Origin: Allobrachymonas denitrificans DSM 15123
GTDB taxonomy: Bacteria > Pseudomonadota > Gammaproteobacteria > Burkholderiales > Burkholderiaceae_C
Assembly (NCBI RefSeq): GCF_900110225.1
Contig: NZ_FOCW01000001.1
Location: 1,054,001 to 1,118,000, forward strand
Length of the DNA: 64,000 bases
Direction: 5' to 3'
Position numbers and translations under genes: made by a program. Position 1 is the stretch's first letter; each line of letters opens with the position of its first letter. The notes below the pieces were generated by a model. It saw only the letters and a list, made by a program, of their open reading frames with translations, was not told where the DNA came from and made no database searches. Below, one piece after another: positions 1 to 10,650 of this stretch.

Positions 1-254
1 GATGCACGCTTGAGGGCATCAACCATGATGAGCAGTTCCATCAGGTTTTCGTTGGTGGGGGCGCAGGTGGGCTGGACGATGAACACGTCGCGGGCGCGCA
101 CGTTCTGCTTGATCTCGACGGTCACTTCACCATCGGAGAAGCGGCCGACCTGCACATCACCCAGGGCGGTGCCGAGGGACTTGACGATTTCTTCCGCCAG
201 GCTGGGGTTGGCGTTACCGGTGAAGACGAGGAAATCGGAATCGAAGTTTTGCAT
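1..254 (-). CDS. prs: ribose-phosphate pyrophosphokinase, N-terminal part
   Basis: Makes PRPP from ribose 5-phosphate and ATP for nucleotide, histidine and tryptophan synthesis; cytosolic. Only the first 84 residues lie in the window; the gene runs off the left edge. The N-terminus has the family pattern: a short strand ending FTGNANP, then VGRFSDGE and the segment FIVQPT, which are conserved in bacterial PRPP synthetases. The start ATG is at 252-254. It follows a tRNA-Gln gene on the same strand, the usual betaproteobacterial order ispE / tRNA-Gln / prs. A hairpin sits between the tRNA and this start. Confidence 0.93.
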   Translation of the reverse strand, partial: MQNFDSDFLVFTGNANPSLAEEIVKSLGTALGDVQVGRFSDGEVTVEIKQNVRARDVFIVQPTCAPTNENLMELLIMVDALKRA

Positions 255-272
255 GTCAGCTTCCGGCAATAC

Positions 273-306
273 AAAAGGCCATCAACAGTGGAAACACGAT
301 GATGGC
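273..306 (-). terminator. hairpin with short T-run between tRNA-Gln and prs
   Basis: On the minus strand an 8-bp stem GGCCATCA / TGATGGCC with a loop of about 15 nt is followed by TTTTG. It lies after tRNA-Gln and about 20 nt before the prs start. It could end the tRNA transcript or attenuate prs. The long loop makes it a weaker case than the other terminators here. Confidence 0.45.
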
Positions 307-339
307 CGATTTTATTCTGGGTGGTGAGAACAATGAGTT

Positions 340-415
340 TGGCAGGGGAGGAAGGATTCGAACCCTCGCATGCCGGAATCAAAATCCGGTGCCTTAACCG
401 ACTTGGCTACTCCCC
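340..415 (-). tRNA. tRNA-Gln (TTG)
   Basis: 76 nt including an encoded CCA. The cloverleaf folds with acceptor GGGGAGT / reverse partner, an anticodon stem CCGGA / TCCGG and loop TTTTGAT giving anticodon TTG. It lies between ispE and prs on the same strand, so it is probably cotranscribed with one or both. Confidence 0.95.
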
Positions 416-459
416 TACACACGCCAACTGCTGCAAGCAACCAGCGTTTGTGCGTTTCG

Positions 460-1329
460 TTAAGCTCTCCATTGTAGCAGAGGATGGAGGCCCAAATTGC
501 TGCAGATTCTGATTTTCCAGTTTTTTTCTGGGGCCGACTGTTGCAATTTGTCGGCATCAGGAAAACCTGCGGGCAATTGTGCAAACACCGCACTGCCTGA
601 ACCGGTCATGCGTGCCTGGAGTCCTTGCTGATCGAGCCATTGAATGGCCTGGGTGATCGGTGGGCAAAGCCTTTCGGCGACCGGTTGCAGGTCGTTGTGT
701 CCATAGTGAAACGGGTCAGCGTCTGCAACGAAAGCCGAGAGTGTAGCAGGTTTTGTGTCGCGTTTCAGCTCGGGTGAAGAAAAAATCGGGCCGGTGGGAA
801 CGCCCTGGTCCGGCTTGACGACCACCCACTGTGCGGAAGGCAATTCGACTGCCTGCAGCTGCTCGCCAATGCCTTCGGCCCAGGCGTTGCGGCCGAACAG
901 GAAGAAGGGCACGTCGGCACCCAGTTCCAGTCCGATGGCAGCCAGCTGTTCCTGCGACAGCTGCAGGTTCCACAGGCGGTTGAGCGCCATCAGGCAGGTG
1001 GCGGCATCGGACGAGCCACCGCCCATGCCGGCTTCGGCCGGTATCTGCTTGCGCAGGTGGATGTGGGCGCCCAGTGTGCAGCCCGTGGCCTGCTGCAGCT
1101 TGCGCGCGGCACGCACGCACAGGTCTTCGGGCGGTAGCGGCACGTCGCTGTCTTCGCTGCGCGTGATGGCACCATCGGTACGCAGGGTGAAATCGAGCGA
1201 ATCCTGCCAGTCGATCAGCATGAAGACGGACTGCAGCAGGTGATAGCCATTGTCCTGGCGTCCCACCACATGCAGGAACAGGTTGAGCTTGGCGGGGGCG
1301 GGGAGATTGTGGAACGCGGTATCGGCCAT
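460..1329 (-). CDS. ispE: 4-diphosphocytidyl-2-C-methyl-D-erythritol kinase
   Basis: GHMP kinase of the non-mevalonate (MEP) isoprenoid pathway; phosphorylates CDP-methylerythritol. The 289 residues fit the family. The N-terminal PAPAKLNLFLHV segment holds the catalytic Lys (K14), and the glycine-rich ATP loop AGMGGGSSDAA lies at about 100-110. A later LGADVPFF segment holds the catalytic Asp. The start ATG is 9 nt downstream of the lolB stop, so lolB and ispE look like one transcript. The lolB-ispE-prs neighbourhood is usual for Burkholderiales. Confidence 0.95.
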   Translation of the reverse strand: MADTAFHNLPAPAKLNLFLHVVGRQDNGYHLLQSVFMLIDWQDSLDFTLRTDGAITRSEDSDVPLPPEDLCVRAARKLQQATGCTLGAHIHLRKQIPAEAGMGGGSSDAATCLMALNRLWNLQLSQEQLAAIGLELGADVPFFLFGRNAWAEGIGEQLQAVELPSAQWVVVKPDQGVPTGPIFSSPELKRDTKPATLSAFVADADPFHYGHNDLQPVAERLCPPITQAIQWLDQQGLQARMTGSGSAVFAQLPAGFPDADKLQQSAPEKNWKIRICSNLGLHPLLQWRA

Positions 1330-1338
1330 GAAAGGATA

Positions 1339-1863
1339 TCAGGCGGGGTTCTGGTCCAGCACCACCTGCAGGCGTGCCGTGGGCAGGGGTTGCAGACGGC
1401 GTGCGCTGATGCGGCCTTCGGGCTGGCGGCTCAGGTCGGGTTGCCAGCCGGAAACACTGGTGCTGCGGCCGGCGAGCCAGTCGAACAGGGCGGTGACCGG
1501 TACGTTGGCCCCGGTCAGGTCCACGATCAGGTCATCCAGCGACGGGTATTCGCGTGCCATCTTGCCTTGCTGCGCAATGGCCTCGCCCGGTGACCAGCGC
1601 ACTTGCGCAATGGTGCTGCCGAGCGGGCTGTACAGGTCGAGCGTGCCCTGGCGCGGCGTGCCCTTGAGCAAAAAGCCTGCAAAGAAGGATTGCGGCGGTT
1701 CCTGATCCACCGTAAGGGACAGGCGGCCACTCCAGGTGGAAGCGGCAACATCCGGCTCGACAGGACGCGGCGGGGTGGCACAGCCGGCCAGCGTGGCACC
1801 GATCAGGGACAGGGAGAGCAGGCTGGCGGCCTGGCGACGGTTGAGACCTTGGGATGTGTTCAT
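1339..1863 (-). CDS. lolB: outer-membrane lipoprotein LolB
   Basis: Accepts lipoproteins from periplasmic LolA and inserts them into the outer membrane. The 174 residues begin with a lipoprotein signal containing RR and a hydrophobic stretch that ends in the lipobox LAGC, with lipidated Cys at 28. The rest has the beta-rich LolB pattern (WSGRLSLTVD near the start, then GTLDLYSPLGSTIAQVRW). It lies 9 nt before ispE and just after the TPR protein gene, the normal neighbourhood. Sequence conservation in LolB is low, so position and lipobox carry much of the call. Confidence 0.88.
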   Translation of the reverse strand: MNTSQGLNRRQAASLLSLSLIGATLAGCATPPRPVEPDVAASTWSGRLSLTVDQEPPQSFFAGFLLKGTPRQGTLDLYSPLGSTIAQVRWSPGEAIAQQGKMAREYPSLDDLIVDLTGANVPVTALFDWLAGRSTSVSGWQPDLSRQPEGRISARRLQPLPTARLQVVLDQNPA

Positions 1864-1902
1864 GAATGAGGCAGTAGTTGTCGGGGGGCGCAGGCTACAG
1901 TG

Positions 1903-3789
1903 TCAGGGCGCAGGTTTTACGCCGAACTCCTGCATGGTGCGCAGCAGGACCTTGTCCTTGGCGTCCAGCTTCAGGCCTTCTTGCCAGATGCTGCGGGCCT
2001 TGTCCTGCTCGCCCAGTTTCCAGAGCACTTCGCCCAGATGGGCGGCGATTTCGGCATTGGGTTCGTTGTCGAAGGCCATTTCCAGCCAGCGGCGTGCTTC
2101 CTTGTGGCGGCCCAGCTTGTATTCGGCCCAGCCCATGCTGTCCTGCACGGCTCCGCTGTTGGGCATGAGTTCCAGCGCGCGCGCAATGAGCTTGCGGGCT
2201 TCTTCCAGGCGTTCGCCGCGTTCGACCAGCGAGTAGCCCAGGGCGTTGTAGGCAGCGGGGGTGTCCGGATTCAGGGCGATGACCTTGCGCAGGTCGGCTT
2301 CGGCTCCGGCTTTCTCTCCCAGGCGCTCGCGGATCATGCCGCGGGCATAGAGCAGTTCGGCGTTGTCGGCGTCTTCGGCAAGAGCGGTGCTCAGCGTTTT
2401 TGCGGCCGGGGCCAGTTTGCCGGCCGTTTCCAGGATCTGGCCCTGCACCAGCGCCTTGAGCGATCGCTCCTTGACGCTATCGCCCGGCAGCGCATTGACC
2501 AGTTGCAGCGCCTGTTCCGCTTTGCCCTGGTTGTTGAGCGACTCGGCGCGCTGCAGGATGGCAGCATTGCGTGCCGTGGGCGACTGGATGCGCTTGAGCC
2601 AGTTGGCTGCTGCCGTGGCGTCGTTGCGCTGGTCTGCGATCTCGGCCAGCATCAGATAGGCTTGCACATCGCTGCCGGCAGACACCATTCCCAGCAGGGA
2701 AGGGGCCTCGCCCTGGGGTGTCACGCTGTCTTCGGTGGTGCGAAGCTTCAGGTAGCGCTGCAGCGAAGTTTCTGCCGCCTTGTATTGCTTGTTCTGCAAC
2801 TGCACGCCGCCCTGCAGCAGCCAGCCCATGGCGTAGTCGGGATGGGTGCGCAGCAGGTCGTGCAACTGTGTCAGGCTGTCGTCGTAACGGCGCGATTCGA
2901 TCAGCACCTTGGCGTAGCTGATGCGCAGCTCCTGCGAGGCGTTTGGCTGACGTACCGCCTGGCGCACGAAGTCTTCTGCATGGCTGGCGACATAGGGCGA
3001 GCCGGTACGGGCCAGGCGCATCAGGTCGAGGGCGACGAGGGCGGGCAGCTCGTGGTTGGGCAGCACAGTGCCCAGCCGCTCCGACGGAACCGATGCCGCA
3101 CGGGCGCGTTCGAGCGATTCCATGACCTGGGCGTATTGGCGCGCCAACAGCTGCATGCGCGCGAGGCTGATGTTGGTGACAAATGCGGTGTCGGGCTGGT
3201 TGGCCCATTTGCGCAGCACGGGTTCAACGGCGCGCAGGGCGAGCTCCTGGTTGTGGATTTCCCCGTACAGCACGGGGGTGGCGTGGATCAGCTTGAGGCG
3301 GCGTTCGGGCGTGGCATTGGCCAGCGCCTGGGACAGCGGCTCGGAGGTCTGGTCGATGCGGCCGAGCAGCAGCAGGATCTGCAGGTGGTAGTTGCTGGCC
3401 TCCGAATCGGAAGGCTTGAGCTTTTGCCAGGCCTGCACGGCACGCAGGGCGGCATCGGGCGAGCGGGCCTGGATGGCCACTTCGGCCGCGCGGGCATAAA
3501 GGCGTACATCGCCACTGCGACGCGCCGCTTCCATCAGGTAGGCATAGGACTTGCCCGGCTCCCGGCGCTGGTAATACAGCTCGCCCACCAGCGCATCGTA
3601 CAGCGCGGTGGAGTTGAGGATGATGGTGTCCAGGGCCGCCTCTTCGCTGATCCTGCGGGAAGCATCGATTTTCGTGCTGCTGCTTTCGGGCGACAGGGCG
3701 GCCGGCCGCGCCGGAGCAGCTGCAACCGGCTGGCTGGAAAGCGTTGCCAGGCCAAGGGCCAGGCTGAGGGCAAAAGGCGAGAGGCGCAA
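1903..3789 (-). CDS. secreted tetratricopeptide repeat protein
   Basis: A 628-residue protein made mostly of TPR units, e.g. the run [20 protein letters not shown] then [19 protein letters not shown] and [15 protein letters not shown] in the last third. The frame is open further upstream but has no sensible coding there. A TTG codon at 3787-3789 is preceded by AGGA at 7 nt spacing and is followed at once by a signal-peptide-like stretch (about 25 residues ending PVAAA), so I chose that start. It precedes lolB by 39 nt. TPR proteins in this position are common in Burkholderiales; the binding partner is not known from sequence. Periplasmic or outer-membrane associated by inference. Confidence 0.85.
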   Translation of the reverse strand: MRLSPFALSLALGLATLSSQPVAAAPARPAALSPESSSTKIDASRRISEEAALDTIILNSTALYDALVGELYYQRREPGKSYAYLMEAARRSGDVRLYARAAEVAIQARSPDAALRAVQAWQKLKPSDSEASNYHLQILLLLGRIDQTSEPLSQALANATPERRLKLIHATPVLYGEIHNQELALRAVEPVLRKWANQPDTAFVTNISLARMQLLARQYAQVMESLERARAASVPSERLGTVLPNHELPALVALDLMRLARTGSPYVASHAEDFVRQAVRQPNASQELRISYAKVLIESRRYDDSLTQLHDLLRTHPDYAMGWLLQGGVQLQNKQYKAAETSLQRYLKLRTTEDSVTPQGEAPSLLGMVSAGSDVQAYLMLAEIADQRNDATAAANWLKRIQSPTARNAAILQRAESLNNQGKAEQALQLVNALPGDSVKERSLKALVQGQILETAGKLAPAAKTLSTALAEDADNAELLYARGMIRERLGEKAGAEADLRKVIALNPDTPAAYNALGYSLVERGERLEEARKLIARALELMPNSGAVQDSMGWAEYKLGRHKEARRWLEMAFDNEPNAEIAAHLGEVLWKLGEQDKARSIWQEGLKLDAKDKVLLRTMQEFGVKPAP

Positions 3790-3945
3790 GGTGGTGTCCT
3801 GAAAGTAAGCTCTGCCGCTTTCCCCTGCGGGAGAGACGGGCGACTGTCCCCATGGATAATAAAGGAACTTGGGCGCAAGGCTTCCTTGGGAGGGGATGCG
3901 TCCGTATGCAGTTGCAACCGCGAACGTGTGTGCCAAGGAGTTTTC

Positions 3946-4785
3946 TTGCCTGAATTGCCAGAAGTCGAAGTTACCCGCCGCAGCTTTGTCGACCGTATCC
4001 GCGGCGCACGCGTTGCCGGCGTGCATCTGGGCAAGCCGCTGCGCTGGCCGCTGGGCGCCGAGCCCGAGGTGCTGCTGGGCCAGGAAGTGCAGGACGTGCG
4101 GCGGCGTGGCAAGTACCTGCTGCTCGACATGAACAGCGGGCTGCTGATGGTGCATCTGGGCATGTCGGGCAGCCTGCGTTTCGATGCCATGCTGCCCCCT
4201 CCTGGCGTGCACGACCATTTCGAGATGGACACCAGCCTGGGCCTGTTGCGCCTGAATGATCCGCGCCGCTTCGGTGCGGTCATGTATATGCAGGGCGAAA
4301 CCGATCCGCGTGCACAGAAGCTGCTCGCGCACCTGGGCGCAGAGCCGCTGGGAGATGCGTTTGACCTGCCGTATTTTGCTGCCGGCCTGAAAACGCGCAG
4401 CGCCCCGATCAAGCAGGTGCTGCTGGCGGGGGATGTGGTGGTGGGTGTGGGCAATATCTATGCGTCCGAGGCGCTGTTCCGAGCCCGTATCGATCCGACG
4501 ACTCCGGCGCGTGCGCTGACCCGGCCGCAGGTCGAGCGCCTGTGGGCGGCGATACGCCACATCATCCAGTGGGCGATTGACGAGGGCGGCAGCACCTTGC
4601 GCGATTTTTCCAGTGCGGAGGGGCGCAACGGTTATTTCCAGCTGCAGGCCATGGTGTATGACCGCGCCGGTCAGCCCTGCCGCGAATGTGGTACGCCGAT
4701 CCGCATGTTACGGCAGGGGCAACGATCCACCTACGTATGCCCACGCTGCCAGAAAATGCCGGCTTCCCGGTTCAAGGAAGCGTGA
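3946..4785 (+). CDS. mutM: formamidopyrimidine-DNA glycosylase
   Basis: Removes 8-oxoguanine and formamidopyrimidines from DNA (glycosylase plus AP lyase). The mature N-terminus must be Pro followed by Glu, and the TTG at 3946 gives exactly M-P-E-L-P-E-V-E. An AAGGAG ribosome site lies 5 nt upstream (3935-3940), so TTG is very likely the real start. The protein has 279 residues, with the catalytic Lys in GKYLLLDM near 57 and a C-terminal zinc finger C245-x2-C248-x16-C265-x2-C268. The stop codon abuts the mutY start, putting both 8-oxoguanine repair enzymes in one transcript. Confidence 0.97.
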   Translation: MPELPEVEVTRRSFVDRIRGARVAGVHLGKPLRWPLGAEPEVLLGQEVQDVRRRGKYLLLDMNSGLLMVHLGMSGSLRFDAMLPPPGVHDHFEMDTSLGLLRLNDPRRFGAVMYMQGETDPRAQKLLAHLGAEPLGDAFDLPYFAAGLKTRSAPIKQVLLAGDVVVGVGNIYASEALFRARIDPTTPARALTRPQVERLWAAIRHIIQWAIDEGGSTLRDFSSAEGRNGYFQLQAMVYDRAGQPCRECGTPIRMLRQGQRSTYVCPRCQKMPASRFKEA

Positions 4786-5928
4786 ATGGCCCGTACGCAA
4801 GGTAGTGCGGATCCGGGTCCGGCACAGGTTTCCGATGGGATCCGCACGGTATTTTTTGGCCGTCTGGTGCAATGGCAGCGCGGCCATGGCCGCCACGATT
4901 TGCCTTGGCAGCAGACACGGGATCCTTACCGGGTCTGGCTGTCGGAAGTGATGCTGCAGCAGACGCAGGTGGTGACGGTGCTGGGCTATTACGCGCGTTT
5001 TCTGGAGGCATTTCCGGATGTGCGGGCGCTGGCGCAGGCGCATCAGGATGAGGTGTTGGCCTTGTGGGCCGGCCTGGGGTATTACAGTCGTGCGCGCAAC
5101 CTGTTGCGCTGTGCCCAGCAGGTGTGCAGTGTCCATGGGGGCGAGTTCCCACGCAGCAGTACCGAGCTGGCCACCTTGCCCGGAATCGGTCCGTCCACGG
5201 CGGCGGCGATTGCGGCGTTCTGTTTCGGTGAACGTAGCTCGATTCTGGATGCCAACGTGCAGCGGGTGCTCAGCCGTGTGCTCGGATTCGGCGAGGATCT
5301 GTCCGGGGTGCGACACGTTCGTACGCTGTGGCAGATGGCAAACAGCCTGATTCCCGAGGATGCGACGCCCGAGGCCATGGCCGCCTACACGCAGGGCCTG
5401 ATGGATCTGGGCGCGACTGTCTGCACGCCGCGCCAGCCGGCCTGTACGGCATGCCCGATGCGGGGCGTGTGCGTGGCCGAACAACAGGGCACGCCGCTGG
5501 CGTATCCGGTCCGCAGCAGCAAGCTCAAGCGGACGGCGGAGAACTGGTGGATGCTGGTATTGCGCTCCCGTGAAGGCCTCTGGCTGCAACGTCGGCCGCA
5601 ACAGGGAATCTGGGCCGGTCTGCATTGCCTGCCATTGTTCTCAAGCGAAGAGGCATTGCGCGCCGCGATCCCGCATCATGCAGGCCGGTTGCAGCATCAG
5701 CCGATGTTCAAGCATGTGCTGACCCACAAGGATCTGTATCTGCATCCGGTGGTATTCGATCTCGCCGATGAGGCCTTGATGGCATTCGGCAACGACGACA
5801 GGCAGGAGGTGCTGGAAGGCGGCTGGACGGAGGACTCCCGCCGTATGGGTTTGCCCGCTCCGGTACGGAAATGGCTGGACGCACAGGGGACTTCCGGACA
5901 GCCAGCAACGCGGGAACTCTGGGACTGA
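4786..5928 (+). CDS. mutY: A/G-specific adenine glycosylase
   Basis: Removes adenine mispaired with 8-oxoguanine. The 380 residues hold the catalytic Glu in WLSEVMLQQTQV (E54), a helix-hairpin-helix LPGIGPSTAAAI at 131-142, the catalytic Asp in LDANVQR (D155), and the 4Fe-4S ligands C213-x6-C220-x2-C223-x5-C229. A NUDIX-like C-terminal domain follows, with the FKHVLTHKDL segment typical for MutY. It begins right after the mutM stop with no gap, so translational coupling is likely. Confidence 0.96.
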   Translation: MARTQGSADPGPAQVSDGIRTVFFGRLVQWQRGHGRHDLPWQQTRDPYRVWLSEVMLQQTQVVTVLGYYARFLEAFPDVRALAQAHQDEVLALWAGLGYYSRARNLLRCAQQVCSVHGGEFPRSSTELATLPGIGPSTAAAIAAFCFGERSSILDANVQRVLSRVLGFGEDLSGVRHVRTLWQMANSLIPEDATPEAMAAYTQGLMDLGATVCTPRQPACTACPMRGVCVAEQQGTPLAYPVRSSKLKRTAENWWMLVLRSREGLWLQRRPQQGIWAGLHCLPLFSSEEALRAAIPHHAGRLQHQPMFKHVLTHKDLYLHPVVFDLADEALMAFGNDDRQEVLEGGWTEDSRRMGLPAPVRKWLDAQGTSGQPATRELWD

Positions 5929-5977
5929 CGCGGCCTGCAGTGCTTTATGCACCGGCCTCAGGCGGGCAGGTGAATAC

Positions 5978-6880
5978 TCACGCCGATTCCATCTCGCGGT
6001 GCCGCTTGATGCAGACCCAATCGTCCTTGAAGTCCTTGTACAGCTGCTCGACCAGGAACACCGAACGGTGCTGTCCGCCGGTGCAGCCCACTGCCACGGT
6101 GACGTAACTGCGGTGGTCGTTGGAGAGTTCGGGCAGCCAGTGGTTGAGAAAGTCGCGGATGTGCTGGCGCATCAGCGTCACGGCCGGTTGCTGCTGCAGA
6201 AAATCGATCACCAGGGCATCGCGCCCCGTCAGCTCGCGCATGCCCGGCTCGTAATGGGGATTGGGCAGCATGCGCACATCGAAGACATAGTCGGCATCGG
6301 TGGGCACACCGCGCTTGAAGGCAAACGATTCGAACACCAGCGTCAGCTGGCTGTGCTGCACGGCCAGCAGTTGCTTGATCTGGGTGCGCAGCTGGGCCGG
6401 GCGCGACATGGTGGTGTCGATGACCTCGGCCATTTCGCGGTAGGCCGCCAGCAGTTGGCGTTCCTGGGCGATGGCGTCGCGCAGGTCGTGCACCTGATCG
6501 TGCGTACTGACCTTGGTGAGCGGGTGCTTGCGGCGGGTCTCGGAGAAGCGGCGCACCAGGGTCTCGTCGCTGGCGTCAAGAAACAGCGGCGTCACATGCA
6601 CGCCACCGTGACGCAGGGCATTGATCTGGACCGGAATCAGCGGGAGGGAGTTGGCGCTGCGCACATCCATGGCAATGGCGATCTTGTCGCTGTCATGGGT
6701 CTTTTCCACCTCGATGAAGGGCAGCAGCAGCTCCGGAGGCAGGTTGTCCACGCAGTAGTAGCCGGCATCTTCCAGTGCGTGCAGCGCCACCGACTTGCCC
6801 GAGCCGGACATGCCGCTGATGATGACCAGATGGATATTGGTCTGCGGTTCGGGAGCGACGAGGGCGGAGGTTTCGGTCAT
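5978..6880 (-). CDS. rapZ: RNase adapter protein RapZ
   Basis: P-loop protein of the RapZ/YvcJ family. In enterobacteria it directs RNase E to the GlmZ small RNA and so controls amino-sugar synthesis; that role is not shown outside that group. The 300 residues contain a Walker A motif GMSGSGKS at 23-30, DNLPPELL after it, and the C-terminal [11 protein letters not shown] typical of the family. The ATG at 6878-6880 was chosen because the P-loop follows at the usual distance. It lies 23 nt after the recN stop on the same strand. No rpoN or PTS genes are next to it. Confidence 0.92.
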   Translation of the reverse strand: MTETSALVAPEPQTNIHLVIISGMSGSGKSVALHALEDAGYYCVDNLPPELLLPFIEVEKTHDSDKIAIAMDVRSANSLPLIPVQINALRHGGVHVTPLFLDASDETLVRRFSETRRKHPLTKVSTHDQVHDLRDAIAQERQLLAAYREMAEVIDTTMSRPAQLRTQIKQLLAVQHSQLTLVFESFAFKRGVPTDADYVFDVRMLPNPHYEPGMRELTGRDALVIDFLQQQPAVTLMRQHIRDFLNHWLPELSNDHRSYVTVAVGCTGGQHRSVFLVEQLYKDFKDDWVCIKRHREMESA

Positions 6881-6903
6881 GGCGTTTCCTGGGACTGCGG
6901 GAG

Positions 6904-8580
6904 TTACGCGGGAGTGCGCGCTCTGGCCTGTTGCAGCATTTCGCCAGCGTGGGCCAGAGTGGTGGCGGATTCGGCATCGCCGCCAAGCATGCGGGCGATT
7001 TCGTGCAGGCGCTCGGCTTCGGCCAGCATTTCGGCGCTGCTGACGGTGGCTGTCTGGGCCCCGCTGGCGGTCTTGAAGACGCGCAGGTGGTGGTCGGCAC
7101 AAGCGGCCACCTGCGGCAGATGGGTTACGGCCAGCACCTGGCGGTCCAGTCCGAGCTGCTGCATGAGCTGGCCCACGGTGTGGGCGACCTTGCCGCCGAC
7201 GCCGGCATCCACTTCATCGAAGATCAGCGTGGGCGCTGTCCCCAGTTGACTGGTGGTGACGGCAATGGCCAGGGCAATGCGGGACAGTTCGCCGCCCGAG
7301 GCCACCTTGGCGATGGGGCGGGGCGTGCTGCCGGCGTGGCCTGCAACGAGGAAATCGATGGTGTCCGCGCCATGGCTTGCCGGTTGCGGAGCAGGGGCGA
7401 CATCGACGACGAAGCGCCCGCCTTGCATGCCGAGTTGCTGCATGGCCTCCGTGATGGACTGGCCAAGCTGCAAAGCAGCCTTCTGGCGCAGTTGCGTGAG
7501 GCGCGTGGCTTCGTCCTGGTAGGTGCTGCGCGCAGACTGTTCGGCCTGCTGCAAGGCTTCCAGATCTTCGGCCGCATCCAGTTCCTGCAGCTGCTGCTGC
7601 CAGCTGTTCCAGGTAGCCGTCAGCTCCTCGGGCTGCACGCGGAAGCGCCGTGCCAGCGAAATCCAGCCGGACAGGCGCTGGTCCAGTTGCGCCAGGCGAT
7701 CCGGATCCAGCTCGGTGCGGTTGAGGTAGGAGTGCAGGCCGCGCTGGGCTTCTTCCAGTTGCGTCTGGCTGCTGGCGAGCAGGGCAATCCATTCGGCAAA
7801 CGCGGGTTCGATATGTTCCTGTTCCTGCAGCGCGTGGACGGCGGTGTGGAGCGTATCGAGCAGGCCGTGCTGCTCGCCTTCCAGCGCCTGTAGCGCGGTG
7901 CCGGCGGCATCCAGCAATTGCTGCGCATGGGCCAGGCGCTGGTGTTCGCTATTGAGTTCTGGCCACTCGTCTGCCTGCGGAGAGAGCTTGTCGACTTCGG
8001 CTACCTGCCATTGCAGGCGCTCGCGTTCCTGCTGGCGCTGCTCCTGGCCTTGCGTGGCCTGTTCCAGCTTCTCGCGCGCGGCTTGCCATTGCTGCCACAG
8101 CGTGCGGATGGGAGCGGTGTCGATGCGGCCATAGCCGTCGAGCAGGGCGCGCGTGCTGGCGGGCTGTATCAGGCTTTGCCAGGCATGCTGGCCGTGGATG
8201 TCCACCAGCAGGCTGCCGAGTGCGCGCAACTGGGTGGCCGTGGCCGGTGTGCCATTGATCCAGCCGCGGCTCTTGCCCTGGCTGTCGATCAGGCGGCGCA
8301 GCAGCAGGCCTTCTTCGGCGTCTGCTTCGATGCCATATTCATCCAGCAGCGGTGCCAGCGCCGGGGTGATGTCGAAGTGGGCGGTGATGTCTGTGCGGCT
8401 GCAACCCTCGCGCACAAAGCCGGCATCGGCGCGTGCGCCCATGACCAGTTGCAGCGCATCCACCAGAATGGATTTGCCTGCGCCTGTCTCGCCGGTGAGC
8501 ACCGTGAAGCCGTTGTGAACATCCAGATCCAGCGCCTGCACGATCACGAAATCCTGCAGGGCGATACGCCGTAGCGCCAT
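6904..8580 (-). CDS. recN: DNA repair protein RecN
   Basis: SMC-like ATPase for double-strand break repair. At 558 residues it has normal length. Walker A GETGAGKS lies at 30-37, a long coiled-coil middle (about 150-370, rich in Gln, Leu and Glu), then the ABC signature region [14 protein letters not shown] and Walker [14 protein letters not shown]. Only 2 nt separate the nadK stop from the recN start, and rapZ follows, so nadK-recN-rapZ appears to be an operon. Confidence 0.96.
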   Translation of the reverse strand: MALRRIALQDFVIVQALDLDVHNGFTVLTGETGAGKSILVDALQLVMGARADAGFVREGCSRTDITAHFDITPALAPLLDEYGIEADAEEGLLLRRLIDSQGKSRGWINGTPATATQLRALGSLLVDIHGQHAWQSLIQPASTRALLDGYGRIDTAPIRTLWQQWQAAREKLEQATQGQEQRQQERERLQWQVAEVDKLSPQADEWPELNSEHQRLAHAQQLLDAAGTALQALEGEQHGLLDTLHTAVHALQEQEHIEPAFAEWIALLASSQTQLEEAQRGLHSYLNRTELDPDRLAQLDQRLSGWISLARRFRVQPEELTATWNSWQQQLQELDAAEDLEALQQAEQSARSTYQDEATRLTQLRQKAALQLGQSITEAMQQLGMQGGRFVVDVAPAPQPASHGADTIDFLVAGHAGSTPRPIAKVASGGELSRIALAIAVTTSQLGTAPTLIFDEVDAGVGGKVAHTVGQLMQQLGLDRQVLAVTHLPQVAACADHHLRVFKTASGAQTATVSSAEMLAEAERLHEIARMLGGDAESATTLAHAGEMLQQARARTPA

Positions 8581-8582
8581 GG

Positions 8583-9494
8583 TCAGTTGCTCCCGCTGTT
8601 CCAGTGCAGCTTTTCGCGCAGGGTGTCGAAGTAGTTCCAGCCTTGCGGATGCAGGAACAGCGCCTCATGCTCGGAGCGGCGCACCACGATGCGGTCGCCA
8701 GGCTGCAGCGAGGACAGCGACTGCGTGTCGAAGTTGGCGCTCGCCTTGCGGCCCGAGACCACCTCGATGGTGATTTCGCTCGAATCGTTGAGCACGATGG
8801 GGCGGTTGGACAGGGTGTGAGGCGCGATCGGCACCATCACCCAGCCGGCTACGGACGGGTGCAGCAGCGGGCCGCCGGCAGACAGCGAGTAGGCCGTCGA
8901 GCCGGTGGAAGTGGACACGATCAGGCCGTCGGCGCGCTGGTTGGACACGAAATGCCCGTCCACCTCGATGCGCAGCTCGACCATGCCGGCCGTGCTGCCG
9001 CGGTTGATGACGATATCGTTGAAGGCCAGCGCCTCGAACACGGTGCTTTCGCCGCGCTTGACCTGGCCCAGCATCATGCTGCGGTGGTCTTCGATGTAGG
9101 CGCCGCGCAGCATGGGCGGCAACGCCTCGCAGATGCGGCCCAGGGGAATGTCGGTAATGAAGCCCAGCCGGCCCTGGTTGATGCCGATCAGCGGCACCTT
9201 GGCCGGCGCCAGGGTGCGGGCAGCACCCAGCATGGTGCCGTCACCCCCGACCACCACGGCCAGATCACACTGTTCGCCAATCTCGACCATCTCCAGCGAG
9301 GGGTAGCGGGAGTTGAGGCCGGTCATTTCGGCCGCGCGGAATTCCATAGCGACCTGGCAGCCGTTGCGCTCCAGGCATTCGGCCACGGCCAGCATGATTT
9401 CGGGAGGAGTGCCTTCGGAATGAGAAGCCTGCTGCAGGTTATTGCTTTGCAGGAATTTTCCAATCAGTCCGACATGGTGAAATTGGGGCTTCAT
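8583..9494 (-). CDS. nadK: NAD kinase
   Basis: Phosphorylates NAD to NADP. The 303 residues contain the GGDGTMLG motif at 83-90 with the catalytic Asp, and the second conserved block [24 protein letters not shown]. It is the first gene of a likely nadK-recN-rapZ transcript and is divergent from hrcA, 30 nt away, so the promoters must lie inside or very near the coding ends. Confidence 0.95.
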   Translation of the reverse strand: MKPQFHHVGLIGKFLQSNNLQQASHSEGTPPEIMLAVAECLERNGCQVAMEFRAAEMTGLNSRYPSLEMVEIGEQCDLAVVVGGDGTMLGAARTLAPAKVPLIGINQGRLGFITDIPLGRICEALPPMLRGAYIEDHRSMMLGQVKRGESTVFEALAFNDIVINRGSTAGMVELRIEVDGHFVSNQRADGLIVSTSTGSTAYSLSAGGPLLHPSVAGWVMVPIAPHTLSNRPIVLNDSSEITIEVVSGRKASANFDTQSLSSLQPGDRIVVRRSEHEALFLHPQGWNYFDTLREKLHWNSGSN

Positions 9495-9524
9495 ACTTAC
9501 ATTAGATCATTAAAATGTGACGCC

Positions 9525-10538
9525 ATGCTCGACGATCGTGCCAAGTTGCTGCTCAAGACCCTGGTCGACCGCTACATCGCGGACGGCCAGCCCGTGGGTT
9601 CCCGAACGCTCTCGCAAACGGCGGGGCTGGAACTGTCGCCGGCCACCATCCGCAACGTGATGGCGGACCTGGAAAATCTGGGCCTGATTGCCAGTCCGCA
9701 CACCTCGGCAGGACGCATTCCCACAGCGCGCGGCTACCGGCTTTTCGTGGACACCATGCTCACCGCCGATCCGGCGCACCTGTCGGTGTCCATGCCCACG
9801 CTGGCCCTGCCGCCCGAGCAACCGCAGAAGGTGATCGCCAATGCCGCCAACATGCTGTCGAGCCTGTCGCAGTTTGTGGGCGTGGTGATGAGTCCGCGGC
9901 GCGGGTCGGTCTTTCGGCATATCGAGTTCCTGCGCCTGTCGGAAAAACGGGTGCTGGTAATCATCGTCTCGCCGGAAGGCGATGTGCAGAACCGTGTGCT
10001 TTTCACCGAAACCGACTTCGACCAGAGCCAGCTGGTGGAAGCCGCCAATTATCTGAACGCACATTACAGCGGGCTTGCACTGGAGCAGGTGAGCGTGCGC
10101 CTGAAGGACGAGGTGGAATCGTTGCGCAGCGAAATCGCCGCGCTGATGCAGGCGGCCATTGCGGCCAGCACCGAGGCCATGCACGAGCATGAGCAGGATG
10201 TGGTGATTGCCGGAGAGCGCAACCTGCTGTCCGTGAGCGACTTCTCGACCGACATGTCGCAATTGCGCCGCGCCTTTGATCTGTTTGAGCAGAAGACCAC
10301 GCTGATGCGCTTGCTGGATGAATCCAGCCAGGCAGCGGGGGTGCATATCTACATCGGCGGCGAGAGCCAGGTGGTGCCGGTGGAGGAGCTCTCGGTGGTG
10401 AGTGCCCCCTACAGCGTGGACGGCACGGTGGTGGGCACGCTGGGCGTGATCGGGCCGGTGCGCATGCCGTATCAGCGCATGGTGGAGATTGTGGACATCA
10501 CGTCGCGGCTGGTGAGCAATGCGCTGAGCCAGCGCTGA
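9525..10538 (+). CDS. hrcA: heat-inducible transcription repressor HrcA
   Basis: Repressor that binds CIRCE operators of groE/dnaK-type genes. The 337 residues begin [18 protein letters not shown], the normal family start, followed by a winged-helix segment with [20 protein letters not shown] and [16 protein letters not shown]. An in-frame ATG 51 nt upstream exists, but the family start and the overlap with nadK argue for 9525. No CIRCE-like inverted repeat was seen near the gene. It is transcribed away from nadK, a common Burkholderiales arrangement. Confidence 0.95.
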   Translation: MLDDRAKLLLKTLVDRYIADGQPVGSRTLSQTAGLELSPATIRNVMADLENLGLIASPHTSAGRIPTARGYRLFVDTMLTADPAHLSVSMPTLALPPEQPQKVIANAANMLSSLSQFVGVVMSPRRGSVFRHIEFLRLSEKRVLVIIVSPEGDVQNRVLFTETDFDQSQLVEAANYLNAHYSGLALEQVSVRLKDEVESLRSEIAALMQAAIAASTEAMHEHEQDVVIAGERNLLSVSDFSTDMSQLRRAFDLFEQKTTLMRLLDESSQAAGVHIYIGGESQVVPVEELSVVSAPYSVDGTVVGTLGVIGPVRMPYQRMVEIVDITSRLVSNALSQR

Positions 10539-10604
10539 GGAACGTGCCGCTGCGAGTTGACTGGCTTGCCTTGCTAAGGGGAGGGCGGCTGTGTTCCGGA
10601 CAGG

Positions 10605-10638
10605 CAAAACAAAAACGCCTTGCATTGCTGCAAGGCGT
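10605..10638 (-). terminator. terminator of the tRNA-Arg pair
   Basis: On the minus strand a perfect 10-bp stem (arms at 10615-10624 and 10629-10638, loop of 4 nt) is followed by a T-rich run TTTTTGTTTTG. It lies 12 nt after the 3' end of the downstream tRNA-Arg. Confidence 0.88.
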
Positions 10639-10650
10639 CTCTGAACTTTC

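Noticed and set aside
1900-3945. Long plus-strand open frame leading into mutM
   Set aside because: It is the antisense shadow of the TPR gene; only the part from 3946 on (mutM) has homology. The upstream part has no domain and continues only because high GC leaves few stops.
9495-9524. Search for a CIRCE operator next to hrcA
   Set aside because: No TTAGCACTC / GAGTGCTAA-type repeat is present in this short spacer.
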